Part shown: positions 13,920-26,500 of the stretch, piece after piece
How the letters are laid out: every line of letters starts with the position of its first letter
How positions within the stretch are numbered: the stretch's first letter is position 1
Assembly: GCA_014549065.1 (NCBI GenBank)
Contig: JACDOX010000007.1
Coordinates: 10,647,648 to 10,711,647 of the forward strand
Source of the DNA: Cardinalis cardinalis
Taxonomy: Eukaryota > Chordata > Aves > Passeriformes > Cardinalidae
Reading direction: 5' to 3'
Length of the DNA stretch: 64,000 bases
Made by a program: the position numbers and the translations under genes
Notes under the pieces: model-generated
Databases searched by the model: none
What the model saw: only the letters and a program-made list of their open reading frames with translations
Told to the model about the DNA's origin: nothing

Positions 13920-14190
13920 AAATGCTCATTGATTTCCATGAGAAGAGATTTGGACTAAAAATCCACGGGGAGATGTTGCAAAGAAAAATACAATTTTTTG
14001 TTCTTGAGGTAGTAACTATCTCCTACTACATGCTTCGGATTTCTGTTGGATNATGGAACTAAGCAGATAGGGAACATAAGTAAGACTCTTATAAAATGAG
14101 GAAATCTGGGACAATTTCATATGCCTCTCATTGAAACCCAATGCAAAGCCCATTTAAATCAATAGCTTTTGGCTTGGACTCTTGGAGAAG
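13920..14190. repeat. Possible ancient interspersed repeat remnants
   Basis: Segments near 13921-13960 (CTCATTGATTTCCATGAG followed by GAGATTTGGAC) and 14135-14185 (AATGCAAAGCCCATTTAAAT, then CAATAGCTTTTGGCTTGG) resemble the 'CCCATTGACTTCAATGGG...TTGGAT' motif common in old amniote repeats. I cannot name the family. The match is short and diverged, so chance is possible. Confidence 0.25.
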
Positions 14191-14399
14191 GATAAATGGA
14201 TCAAGGCAAGAAAAATGCTAAATCTCCCTTTGAGCCAGGAGACAATCTTTGCCTGGGAGGTGACTGCTGAACTGCTGGCTGGCTCTGCCATTGAGTGGGG
14301 TGGTGACACCCAGCCCAAATCCTGAGCTCCCAGTCATCCATGGCTCGTTGTCAGCTGCAAGGCAGCCATGAAGCAGAGCCAGTCTGGTCACCAGCCCAC

Positions 14400-14570
14400 A
14401 AAGAGACTCCTGCCCTCTAATTAGCTGTGAACTGACGTCACTGACTTGAAAGACCTCCCGGTTTGTTTTTTTTCCCCTTCCTCTCAAATATTGCAACAGG
14501 TTCACATCACCTTGCATACTGCTCCATAATTGACAGGCAATCACAGCGCTTTGTAGGCAGTCTGAGACAA
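14400..14570. promoter_or_regulatory. Candidate enhancer with full CRE palindrome
   Basis: A perfect cAMP-response element TGACGTCA lies at 14433-14440, preceded by TAATTAGCTGTGA and followed by mixed AT-rich sequence with CAATCACA and ATAATTGACAGG. A full CRE is uncommon in CpG-poor avian intergenic DNA because its CpG decays easily. Function is inferred from the motif only. Confidence 0.25.
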
Positions 14571-17500
14571 TATCCCAGAGCCTGCACAGTGGGATGGGCG
14601 TCACAGTAGGGCAGTTCCATCACACAGGCTTATCTCAGGCTACAATTATTGACCTTGGCAGTGCTGGGCTGCAGGGAATGACAGCCACTGTGAGAAAGTT
14701 GGAGCACCAGCTTCAGCCTGATGGAAACAGCCTGCTTCCCAAGGATGAGGATGGGCCAAATTCTGCACTGCACTGTGAGCACTGGCCTGGAAGGATTGGC
14801 TGCTGGAGTTGGTGAAGGGCAATACCAAAGCCCCCTCCTGACTGCCACAGCACAAGTCCAAGAGAAGAAGGTGCAGAGTGCATCCATCATCTGCAGAAGC
14901 ATAAAAATAGCATGGGGTGCCTACAAATTGAAAACGGTCTGTGTCAAGAGCTGTCAAAAGCTGTGGTTGCCACAGGGATAATTGGTTTGTGCCAGCTGTA
15001 GTTGATGGGTACCAGGCTGATGAAAGGAGACAGGATAATATGCCTTCTGTTGTTTAATTAAGGATTTTCTAAATCTGTATAAACTGAAAGCTCTGGATGT
15101 TGCAAAACACCCAAATGCACCCCAATATTTGTAGCAATGACAGAATGCTGGGGAAACAGGATTCCTCCTAAAAAAGTGCATGCCCTAAAAAAATGCAATC
15201 CCTGTGCAGGAACGATGCTCTTGCCCTGCATTTCCCACCAAAATGCTCCCTTCAGATTAATGCTTTTCAGAATCTTCCCTTATCACAGGGGCTGCAGTCT
15301 TAATACCCTGAGGGAGGGACATCTTGCGTTATTTTGCACAGCTCAAGTGATTGAAATACGACAGCAAACCGTTAACATGATCCCAAAACTGCTGGCTCCT
15401 GCCCAATATCTTTTCTACAGTCATTTCAAAGAAGGTGATTAATAGCATGTCAGAGAGCTGCTCTGTACACCAAACACTACTTGAAGGACTGTAAATAGAT
15501 AAAACTGAACAATCAACAACTGTATACTGAAATAGGGCCAGGTACCCGAAGGGTTCTGGGAATCTTAGTTGTGATTTCTACTTTTACTGTTGTTAATAGT
15601 AGGTATCAAGTGGAGATGAATAGCTCTCAAATTAAATTCGCAGCTAATCTCATAGTAGGTGNTAAAAACTCCATCACAGAGGCAGCAGCCTTATCTGGAG
15701 GATATAGTAATAAAATCCAACCTGAGCAACACCAGCCAATACACCCAGAAGAAATGAAGAAACACATGTAGCTGTTTGATGGGGCTGGAGGTGCTTATAA
15801 AGTAGCAATGCTGGAAAAGTGCTGGGCGAGATGATGTGCAGCAAAGCCATGAAACTGGCAAGCTCCCAGCGTGGCACAGCAATTAGGTTGGGCAGCCTGT
15901 GAAAACAAAGCTCGTTGTTGTGAGTCTGGGCAACATGGAAAGGATGACATTCATTTCACAGGACTGGCNTGCTGGGGGAAAGATTACTGTTATGCCATCA
16001 AGTATTAAGCTTGTGAGGAAAAGGCTGGTGGTCTCACAAGTGTTTATCCCTCAAGCACCTCCCTCTCTGAATTCTCTCCCTGTTCCCTGCTTGGCCAGTT
16101 TTGCAGGGATCTGCTCCTGCAATCAACTCCAAACGAGNAAGAGCACAACTGTCCCCCCACCGCCAAAATCACTGCTGGAGGCTTGTGAGTGCCCTGTAGC
16201 CCAGCTGTGCTCTGGTTCTCAGCTGCAGAGGTGGTGGGCATCTTCAGAAGAGTGACTAGTATTGGATAAAAGACTGATCTCAGCAACAGAGGTAGGGCTG
16301 GCACCTCATAAATGTACTATCGCTCCACAAAGGGCACATCTGCCCTCAGCCCAAAAATAANAGGATGGGAAAAGATTCAGAGATGGGTTTACCAGGATAT
16401 TTAGAAGTGTGGAATGGCTTTTACACCAGGGCAGCCACAGAGACTCTCCAGCCCAGGAAAGGGCATGACTGGGTCTGAAGTGCTCTAGGTCCACCAAGGA
16501 ACACGGAAGGATGGGTAGGGAGTGACTGTTGGCTGTCCCACACGAGTTTGATGTCCCACCAGGATGCAGTGACACCAGAGAGTGTCTAGGGCAGAACTGG
16601 CAAAAGGAAACAGTTCTTCACAGAGACAGGACAAAATATCCACGTTGGACCAAAAATAACTNGGTGAATTCACAAACATCCACTACAGTTTCTAAATACC
16701 AGAATAATTCTTCTGGATCAGGACCTGCAAATTTTCAAAGGCTTGGAGATTATTCTGGGAAAACAGACCTAACCTGTTCTTGCACGTTTGCTTGCATGTC
16801 CACTATGAGACTCAATACTGGGTCAAATTGGCAAATAGTCTGACTCAGTATGGCCGCTCTGATGTCTCTGACAATGTGTACATGCCACAGGTTTCCTTGT
16901 GCATTTCCTCTTGCCACAGCACAAGAGCTGCACCAGGCCAACCCTGATGTTTCACTTCTGTCTTCATTTATTGTGGCAGTGGATATATGATTAAGCTACA
17001 CATTTCTGGGCCTTCAATAACCATCTCTTTCAGTGGTCGCTATCTTCTCCAGGGCAGGACAGGCAATAACAGAGGGGAGTATCTAAACTGGGGAAGCGGG
17101 GTTTCCAAAATCTTCCTGAAAAGTGATTTTTAGGTCACTACACTGAAGTCACTTTTACCACTTTCAGGTCTGGTTGCTGGTACATTTGGCTGTATTTCCA
17201 CAGTCCCAGACTTTGCCAGGGCAAAGCAAGCCACAGCTGGATTAGTCTTCAGGGATCTCTCTACAACTTCCAGGTGATGAGCTGCTTCAGGTCCTAGACA
17301 CTCATCCTAGCCTTAAAGAAATGTCTCTTGCAGCAGCTCATCTTGTAGCAACCCCCAAAACCCCCATCCCCAAAACAAACAAACACTGTTTAACTGCACA
17401 CTGCTACCTGATCAGGGTATCGGGTAATGACCACTTGCCTCTGCCAGGTCCACTGGGCTTGGATCAACCCCCTGTTACCTTACAGGTGGAATTGGCAGCT

Positions 17501-20500
17501 CTCCAGAGTATCCACTGCACGTTTAGCTTCTCCATTTCTGCCCTGAAATACAATCTGGCTGCTTCTGAAGATTGTAAAAGTAATCAATAATAGGTTAAAC
17601 GGCACATTTTCTCCAGGCACTGGGTCTGCTTACATGTAATAAGTGTTTATGAACTGAGAAAAGCATCCCAAATTTACAGAAATGCTTTGGTAATCCTGAA
17701 GCTAGATTTTATTTTTTTTTTACTGCCTGTATGCTCTGTGATACCNTTTATTGTGCTTAGGGAATAAATTTTTATTCACTAACACAGATTTGGATGGGTT
17801 TGCTTTTCTCACATTTAAAAACAGGAAGCTAGTCTGTCCCCCCCCACTTCTTACACTACTATTTCTTAATGATGCACTTTTGTCAGTGAAGATGAGTTGG
17901 TAAAGACATGAGGATTACATTCAAATTCAGCTGTATTTGTAGTTTAAACATGCGGGAAATGAGATGAGGGGAGGAAGAGCTTATGCTAATCCAGACAAAT
18001 GGAAGAGCTTGTTTTCACATGGTTTATTTGAAGTCACATTAAATTCTCTTTGNAACCAGATGCATCTGCAAAACTGGGGCTGTCAAAATTTATATGCTTA
18101 CCTGTTGTTATACAACTGCTCTAGGGCTTTTAATGAACTGCCATGGGGATGCCTTAATCATGTGCTGCATATACAAAGCACAATGTAATTTATTAGACAG
18201 CTAATCAACAAAGCCCATCTTCTAATTCATTCAGGTGGGCAAATGAAGGTAGAAAGACAGAAGTGACCAGCTTATGGCCCCACAGAAAACTTGTCCAGAG
18301 CTGGGATAACAGTATGGGAATCCGGCATTACCCTCCCAAGCCCTAACTCCTCCCAGGGCTGTGGTGAGCCTGTGACACCTTGGTGTCCCCAGTGAGTGAT
18401 TAAGCAGCATTAGCAGTGTGTCTCCCAGCTCCAAAGGCNAGACTGCTTTACAGAGGAAAACAATGTTTCCTGGGCAGCTAATTAATCACCCCTCTCATCT
18501 TTGAAAGGCAGTGTTGGCTCTTCTTCACACCACTGAAAATCTGCCCATGTGTCCCTTTGGCTTGGCTGTTTCTGGGAGGTGGTGCTGGCTCCCTATGCCA
18601 ACTGCTCCATCAGCCTTAGTCATAGCTCATCCCAGGTGAATGGGATGGGATAGCCGGTCTTGGAGCCATCAGGGAGATGAAAGACACAGAGCCCCTCCAC
18701 CCTGAGCCAAAGGTTTTGACTTTTCTAGTGGTGAGGCTGGCCAGAGCAGTGTTTCTTCAAGTGGAATCGACTGGTTTAAGCTAATTTCATCCTTCATGCA
18801 CAAGGTAGAAGAAAACAGATAGAACAGAGGTACTAGAAGGAGCTACCCTGCCAGGTTGGTGGGGCATCACTCTTTAAAGGGTGAGCTGCTTTCAGTCAGG
18901 CTCCACAGATGCTGCCCAGATCTACAGAAACGGGACACATCCTCCTGCCTGTTTCAACCTTTCCAGCTGGTCTAACAAGCATTTCTGGGAAGAATCAGAG
19001 GGCAGCTCACCAGCTTGCTCATGGGTGGCTTCCATTGCTCCTGAGAAAGTCCCCCTAGCACAAGATGCCAAAATGACACTAGGCACGTGTCCNTCATGCA
19101 GCCATTCAAACTGTGCCTGCCAAGTCCTTTGTGTGAACAGAAAGTGTATCACCCTCTCCAGCAACATGTGTGTGAAAGTGATTGCTTCCCTAAGAAATAG
19201 AGACACATTTGGGATTTTTGGGAACTGTTTATCCACTTTTGTTTCCATTCCTCCCCCTTACTCCTTTAAAGCAGGCCTGCTGGCCTACATTTGCAGTGCA
19301 GAAGAAGGTGTTCCAACATTTCCAATGTTCAATATTTTTGTTGAAACCATCTTGAGAAAATAATTTTTAATTAAACACGTTTACTATTTCTCATCTCTGT
19401 GTGATCTGCCTGATTTCCTAACTCCTCAAAATGACAAAAAGCATTTGTCTGTTCATAGATGCTGGCCCAAAGCCCATCACACCCACAGGCTGTAGTTTTA
19501 TGATATGTTTGCCTAATTCTATGTACCATGGAATTATAACCTTAGTTTAAGGAAGAAAAAAAAAATCTGTTACATAAGCAATCCTACCAGAACATGGAAT
19601 TAAAGGACAAATTCCAATCTAGGCAACTCAGAGGAGTGGACATGTATTTACTCCCTGAGATTACCTTTTAGCAAGTGCTAAGATACCACAGTGAGAGGTG
19701 CTGTTATAAAAAGAAAACACAGATTGCTGGAGCTAAAGCTCAACCTCTCCAGAGAATACCAGAAAATACCTCTGCCTCTGCTTTCTAGCACTTGGTCTTA
19801 GCAGGTATCCTGAACAGCAAGGGGACAGAAAAAAAAAAAACAACAAACCCAAAGCCTCACAGTACCTCATTTTGCAAGATGCAAAATGTTTCAGGNAGAT
19901 GTTAAATGACCCCAGCTCTTGATTTCAGCGAAAGCTAAATGTGCTTTGCTATGCCACCAGGCAAGGCAGGAGAAGGAGGAGGATGTGCTCAGTACTTTCA
20001 TCAAGAANCTCTACACATGCCAGCTTTCTTCTCCTACGGATGGGATGAGACACAGGCAGTATTTCTTGGTGAGTTGTGCATATTTCTGCAAATCACTTTC
20101 ATCACGTTGCAGCAATTCCAACAGATAACATGACATTTTTCTCCCCTTTTGCATGACACCTTTCTCCCCTTTCTTTTATAAAGCACTCATTTGTGTCTTG
20201 TAGGTTTAGGAATATAATCATCACCCAGTCACATGGCTCAGTACAACATTATGTTTCTTACATCTAATCTAATAATGCTCAAACACTTCTTGGTATCACT
20301 GTATCTACTTTGTATTTGCTGATACCACAAACTGCTCACAAACAANAGATGAACTGTTTCTGTAGCTTTCCTTTCCCCCCAAATTGACACAGCAACTTCA
20401 TTTTGAATGCATCAGTATTTCCCAAACTTGGATTTTTCAGGGTTGTCACATTCTGCTTCTCAGCATGCCCAGACATGCTCCTGCCTTGATGATGCTGAGC

Positions 20501-23300
20501 AGCACAAGGGCCAGTCCCTTATCACACATCTCCCTGCCCTGGGGAGTCACAGGCCAGGTGCTCCTCTGCCTGNCCCACCAGCAGAGCCTGATCCATGGGC
20601 ACTGCCAAACTCCAGCCCAGGAATGTGCCACAAGAGCTGGATGTCTGCAACTGCTGCTCTCCAGGAAGGCACAGGGCCCTATTTATGCTGTTCCCCTTTG
20701 CATGGGATAAATAAATGTTCACTGAGGGCCAGAAAGAGACAATATTGAATTTGCCTCTGTACCGCCATGGTTATGGGTGGGAGCTTGCACATGGAGAGGC
20801 GGGATCTGAGATGTGCTCAAGAGGAAGGGCATGGAGCACAGACCATCCCCTCTCCCCAGGGAAATGCTGAGACCAAACTGGCCTTGGGCTACCTGTGGTC
20901 TCTTCCACCTTCCAGCTGGTGCTTAGCAATGCCATGGAAAGATGGACAGCTCCTCCAGGAGAAGCATGAGTGCGCCAAGTTCTGTCTCTCCTTGTGTTAC
21001 AGCCAGCAGAGGTGAGAGAAACTGGCCTAAGTTGTCTTGAGCAGGNAGCAGCCTTTTGTCACCTGTATGGTGAGCTGGCTACTCACATATAACACCAAAA
21101 TACTTCAAAAATACCAAAGGGAGAAGAACACAAGAATTTTTTAGGCATCAGTCTCCAGGTGACAGTAAAGACCTGCACATTTTTTAGAGAGAAGTGGCTT
21201 CTGGTACCCTGCCCTGAGATGAACATGCTTAAGGGACAGCCTACCCTCAATGTTTTCTTTGGGCTGCCTGCAAGCTCCCGCGTTGGCTTGCTGACTCCTC
21301 TGACACCCTGCAGCTCCAGCACAGGTCACCAAGCCAACCTGCNCACTACACTGCCTGCAGCTTGGACCCTTTTAAATGAACGACCACAGCTGCCACTCAG
21401 AGAGGATCCTAAAGTATAGAAGAGCAGCTGACCACATAGTGACGAGCGCTGCTCATGGATCCTGAGTCCATGGAGGTGGCAGCCAACACAGACAGGATGC
21501 TGCCTGGCTTTGGCCCACTTGTGCTGTCTGTTTTCCAGCCTGTGGNGAGCACAGCTGTGAGTGGGTGGCCCTGCCAGCAGCACCAGCAAGGCATTACACA
21601 GAAAAAAACCCTGAGCTATGCAATACTGCTGAAGGAGGAGACATCACTGTCTCAGGACTTCTCACCTCAGCCAGCCAGCCAGTGGTGGCTGCTTGGCCGG
21701 CAAGGAGCCAGGAGGGTGCTGCTTTCTGGGAGAAGGGGAAGCCCAAGCATGCAGCCAGCCTGGGGTGAAGAGNTGCCCTTGGCAAAGGTGTGCAGGCTGA
21801 TGAGAAGAGATCCAATGTAGCAGGTCTGGTGTCTGCCACCACTGCACGATCAGGCACCTGTGCTCTGCCTTATGCAGCAGCTGGCCCGGGGGCTCCTCTC
21901 TCTGCTGAGCTGCTGCTGGTGCTCCTCTTTGCTTCTGCACGGCTTCCTTCACAAACCCTACCAACAACATACACAGCTTATGCAGCAGGTATTAAAAACT
22001 AATTCCTGAGGACATGTGAATCAACTTTTAGAAATGGCAGCAACATCTTTCCCTTGTTTCTTTTATCTGCTTGAGTAGCTGAAACAAATTAGCTATGCTG
22101 CTGCCTTAAGTCACTGATTAACTTCAAGAGAGTCCATATTTTTGTCATCTGAGGTTTGCAGGCGAAAGTGGTATTGCTAGTTAGATCAACTGGTACAATT
22201 TGAAAAGTAGCCAAAGTTTGAGACATACGGTTTCTTTTTTAGGTCTAGAGTGGAAGGAGCAGAACTAATACATTTCTTTGCAATACAAGTGAATCAAAAC
22301 AGTTTCTTCTCTTGTTGTGACAAAACTTCTTTATTTTTTGCACCTGATTTTCACACCAAATAAATATCAGAAAAAACCCAACCCACAATGCTTTCAGTTT
22401 TCATTAGAAATTGAATAAACAGACAAAAGAAACATACACAACTGCAAGTCATTTTGCAATGACAATTATGTACTTGTGACAGAAAAAGTTAATGTTCTAG
22501 ACTGGAATCTGTTAATGAAAAAAATTCATTGTTCATTCCTTGTTCAAAGAACATGCACTCATACACTCATAACCGTATTAAGGCCTATAGAACTATTAAA
22601 ATCTATTGGACTATTGAAATCAGAAGTTATATGTCAATAAGATCCAAGTGACCTTTGAATGGCTCCATTTTAAAAACAAAAAAAAACTTGGGGCTGTCAC
22701 AGTGAAGTTCCCCCTTTCCTAGCTGGATTAACAATAAAGGTTGCAAACTCAACTCCTTTGCTCCTTTGCATACTCTTCTTCATTGGCTTTTGCAAAGAGC
22801 AAAGCAAAAGTGACCAAAAATACTAACCCTGCATCCTAAAAGTTCAGGAGATGTGTTACCAGGTACTCCAGGTTGAACTGTAAGGGCTCCGAGCAGCTCA
22901 GGAAGAGTGATCAGAAATGCAATTGATTCTCACCCACTGCTGTAAATTCATTGTTTCTCTCCTGTCAGTCACTGTCAGAGGTAGTGTAGGAGAATGACTG
23001 AGAAGCAGATGGCTCCATCTAATAAATTTTGCAGGCTCATTTTTAAACAAGTGAGGCAGTCAGCACTGACAGTGCTTCACAGAAACCCTTCTGCCTGTCC
23101 CAGTGTCAGCAGCAGCACTGAAAATGGGCTGCATGTCCCTGCTGGTTAGTAGGCAGGTCCTGCCAGGCCTGGCAATAGCCTGTTTCTCAGTTCTCTCAGC
23201 AGTGGCACCAGTCTCTCTCTCACTAGCAGACGTCTCCTGGAGGTGGGGAGCTGAGTAGAAACCTGGTGGATGGAAAGAAGCAAGTATATATACTTATATA
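14571..23300. other. Intergenic DNA, no gene seen
   Basis: No gene was recognised over 8.7 kb. The longest frame is 160 codons (18881-19363 +). It contains an N, has no domain or splice context and overlaps an open frame on the other strand. Short A-runs (for example 19830-19840) and short CT-rich stretches are present. The AT-rich block at 22320-22660, with AATAAA-like words on the minus strand, could be a conserved non-coding element, but no transcript is evident. Confidence 0.5.
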
Positions 23301-23523
23301 AGGAGGATGTNTTTTACAATGACGGTGGCGAAACACTGGAACAGGTTGCCCAGAGAGGTGGTGGACAGCCCATCCCTGGAAACATTTAAGGCTGGGTTGT
23401 ACCAGGCTCTGAGCAACCTGATTTGAAAGTATCCTTGCCCATTGAAGGGGAGTTGGACTAGGGGACTTTTAAAGGTCTATTCCAACCCAAACTATTCTAT
23501 AATTCTATNATGCTATGATTCTC
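23301..23523 (+). mobile_element. CR1 LINE 3' fragment
   Basis: Contains the CR1 3' signature in sense order: AACACTGGAACAGGTTGCCC, AGAGAGGTGGTGGA, a GGAGTTGGACTAGGGGA block, TCCAACCCAAACTATTCTAT and a terminal ATTCTATNATGCTATGATTCT octamer tail. It is 5'-truncated, about 220 bp, and non-coding. Confidence 0.93.
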
Positions 23524-26500
23524 TGACTCTTCAAAGAATCAGCTTGCACTTTGATGCTCACTGATACAATGGTGTGTAGGATTGTCTTCAGTATGCATTA
23601 GCAAGGGGCACTAATTGGTAGATGGTGCTGGTGGTGGTTTTGCTATTCTCAGTGGGACTCTTTTTCACTTCCTCACATCTCCAGCAGCTATTCTCAGCAC
23701 TAGGNCAGCTTGGTCCAAGCTAAATGCTGAATATGCCTCAAGCAGCTTTTCCAAGCCGTGGTGCTTTAGCATGTGTGTACACTCACATAAGCATTATCTG
23801 CGTAGGCAAGAATATTAGGCAGACCCTCTTTGCAGCTTCTGGCAGCTTTGCAGCCAAGCACCTTTTCTCTGAGCAGAGTGCAGCAAATCAGTTCCTGTTG
23901 TCAGTAGAATCCACGGGGGGAAAAAATTGGTCTTCATGGATTCCTGTAAGTGAAATATTTAACATATTCTGAAGCCATAAGTTAGTTTTCTCACATTTCT
24001 CCCATTTTGCGAAGAAAGTAGTAGTGCATACATATTCATGAGTGTATGAAATTGATGGGGAATAATTATGCTATTCCGGGTAGTAGTAAAAATGGTTACA
24101 TTTTAGTCACTTTTAGCCTGAGAACCTCTGTGGAAATAGTTGTTCAAATAAAATCTATTTAGAAAATAGATTCCTACAGAATAGAGGATTCCTGAAGTTT
24201 CTGTGTATCACAACAGTCTCTCCTTCAAGAAGGTCAGCATAAAGTGGATTCAATTGTCTATTTATNTTTTATTTTATAGAGAATCTAGCATTTAGTCTCA
24301 ATATTATAGACAGTACGTTTAATTATATAAAACACCTTACATACATATAATAGTTTGTATTTTTCTGACAAAACTTGCAGTGAAGCAGGTAAATGATTAT
24401 TACATTTGTTTTGTCTCAGGTCAGAGTCCCAAGCAGTTCTGTGTTTTGGGCTACTGCAGATGTGTTGCAGTACACTTGCCAGAATAACAAGGCAGCTGCC
24501 TTGCAGGACTTCACAGTTATTCATGAGGAAAAGGAAACATTTCAAAGAATTGCTAACCAAGAAAACTGCCGCAGAGAAAAATCACTTCAAAATTTCTTCT
24601 TCAGTTCACATTGCAATTATNTGAAAATTTTGATTGATATTTAGGCAATAGCTTCCTGACTAAATCTAAAATTTTCTTGGTTTGGTCTCTGTGTATATTC
24701 TTGTACAAAAGCAAACCATTTGGCTGAACATTCTTAAAAAGCTATTTTTGGTATGTATAACTAACNACAACTTGCAAATCTTACATAGAAAAATGCACCT
24801 CATCATTTCAAACATTTCATCATTTGAANACCATCAAACATATAATCACTTCCAGGTTGCATAATGCTCTCATCCACTGCTAAAGTCTTTAAACAGGGAA
24901 ACTTTGCTGTGAAAAACATGGCTATTGGACACCTGATCAAAAATCTCTCTGCTCCAAAAGAGAAAGTCCAATTCACTGGCAGACAAAGCAATACTCTTAA
25001 TACAAATTTGGCATCTCTCATTTGCTTAGAGAAGCCTAGGCTGATGTCAGATGTAATGGCTATAGACATAATTAATGCAAATTATTCACTGCTGTTGGAA
25101 GACAGACTTTCTAGCTCATGTGTTCATTGTTGACCTCTGCTTCTTCATGCTGCACCTATTTGGGGTTATATTGAGTATCTATTAAAAATGTCCTTTATAC
25201 CATGTCATTTGTTGCTTAGTTTTCCTGTTAAAGATCAAAGGCAGATGATACCTGTCACCTTCAAATAGAGATGAAATAGATGGCAATTTTGGGAAAGGGA
25301 AAGGGAAGAGACAGAAATCACCTTTCTCAGACTTCATTTTTTGGAACCTATTATAGTGAACCAGGCACTATTATAGTGTCACAGAGGTTGTTTTGTGATA
25401 GATACCTCTATTGATAACTGACTCCCCATGCACTTTTTCCACACTGAGGAAGAGAATCTANAACCTCAATGATCAAAAGTGCCTAATACATACTACATGC
25501 CCCAGAACTCTGGAGTTACAGGTATAAGCACTTTTTTACATAAGTCTTCTTTCCTAACTAAATATATATCACCACATACAGAAAAATAATGTATAATCAA
25601 AATAATAATTTTAATAAAATACCAGCAGGATTTAAACCATTCTGTGTTCTCCTATAACACGTAAAAAAAAAAGCCTCAGTTTTTGTGCAGAGACAATTAA
25701 GATATGCCACTACATAATCTTCTTTCTTTCAACATACATCTTACGGACTGAGAGTTCACTTCAGTACTGGTTATGGAACAAGCCTCTGGGAACTGAAACA
25801 TTTCTAGCCTTACCCCAAGCAGAAGGTACAGGGGTTTTCCTGTTTCTTTTGCATATNTTTCCTATAGCAGTATTTGGTCTGTGAAAATCAGGCAGAGCAT
25901 GAAAGCGGGCAAGTGGGCCTTCTTCCAGATTCAAGAAATTGTGTCTATTCTTGTGATTTCAGCACATGCAGAATATTCAGTTATGCTCACAAAAATGCAG
26001 GTACTCAGTCCTGGCTCCAGCAGAAATATGCTTCAATGTCCTGATCCAATTTATGGATGTGGGCAATTTTATCCTTGTAGGTGATTCTATTGAAATAAGG
26101 GAAAGTTCTCTGCTGATGCAGTTTCTAGAAGCTGGAGACGTGCTTTTTGGATTTGGGCCCTTGAATATTATTTGAAACATGTTGTGATGCACTGANTTGT
26201 GGTGGGTTACACATTACTCTGCGTGGACTCCCACTGACTTTGAGGAGTCTGCTCACAGTGCCAGGACCCACTCAGAAGTCAAAACCTGGCCTTAGGCACA
26301 ACATTTATTAACTCATCAAAAATTCATTTTGAGCTCTGCTTGGGTGCACCTCAGNGAGTGACCTCAGTGTGTTTGGTGCTGCTTTCTAGCTATCCTTGAT
26401 GCAGGAGAGAGAAAATTCATCTACTCTTCCTCTGAGGCTACATGATTCANCGGGAGATCTGGCACAGCATTTCTCACAAGTCATTCTGTTTACTGCTCCC

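Noticed and set aside
14218..14604. 128-codon open frame on the minus strand
   Set aside because: No recognised domain or splice sites. It overlaps the candidate CRE-containing block.
18881..19363. 160-codon open frame
   Set aside because: No family resemblance, a 108-codon frame open on the opposite strand, no promoter or splice context, and an N inside.
26200..26270. Segment like an old amniote repeat motif (CCCACTGACTTTGAGGAG)
   Set aside because: Too short and isolated to separate from chance.
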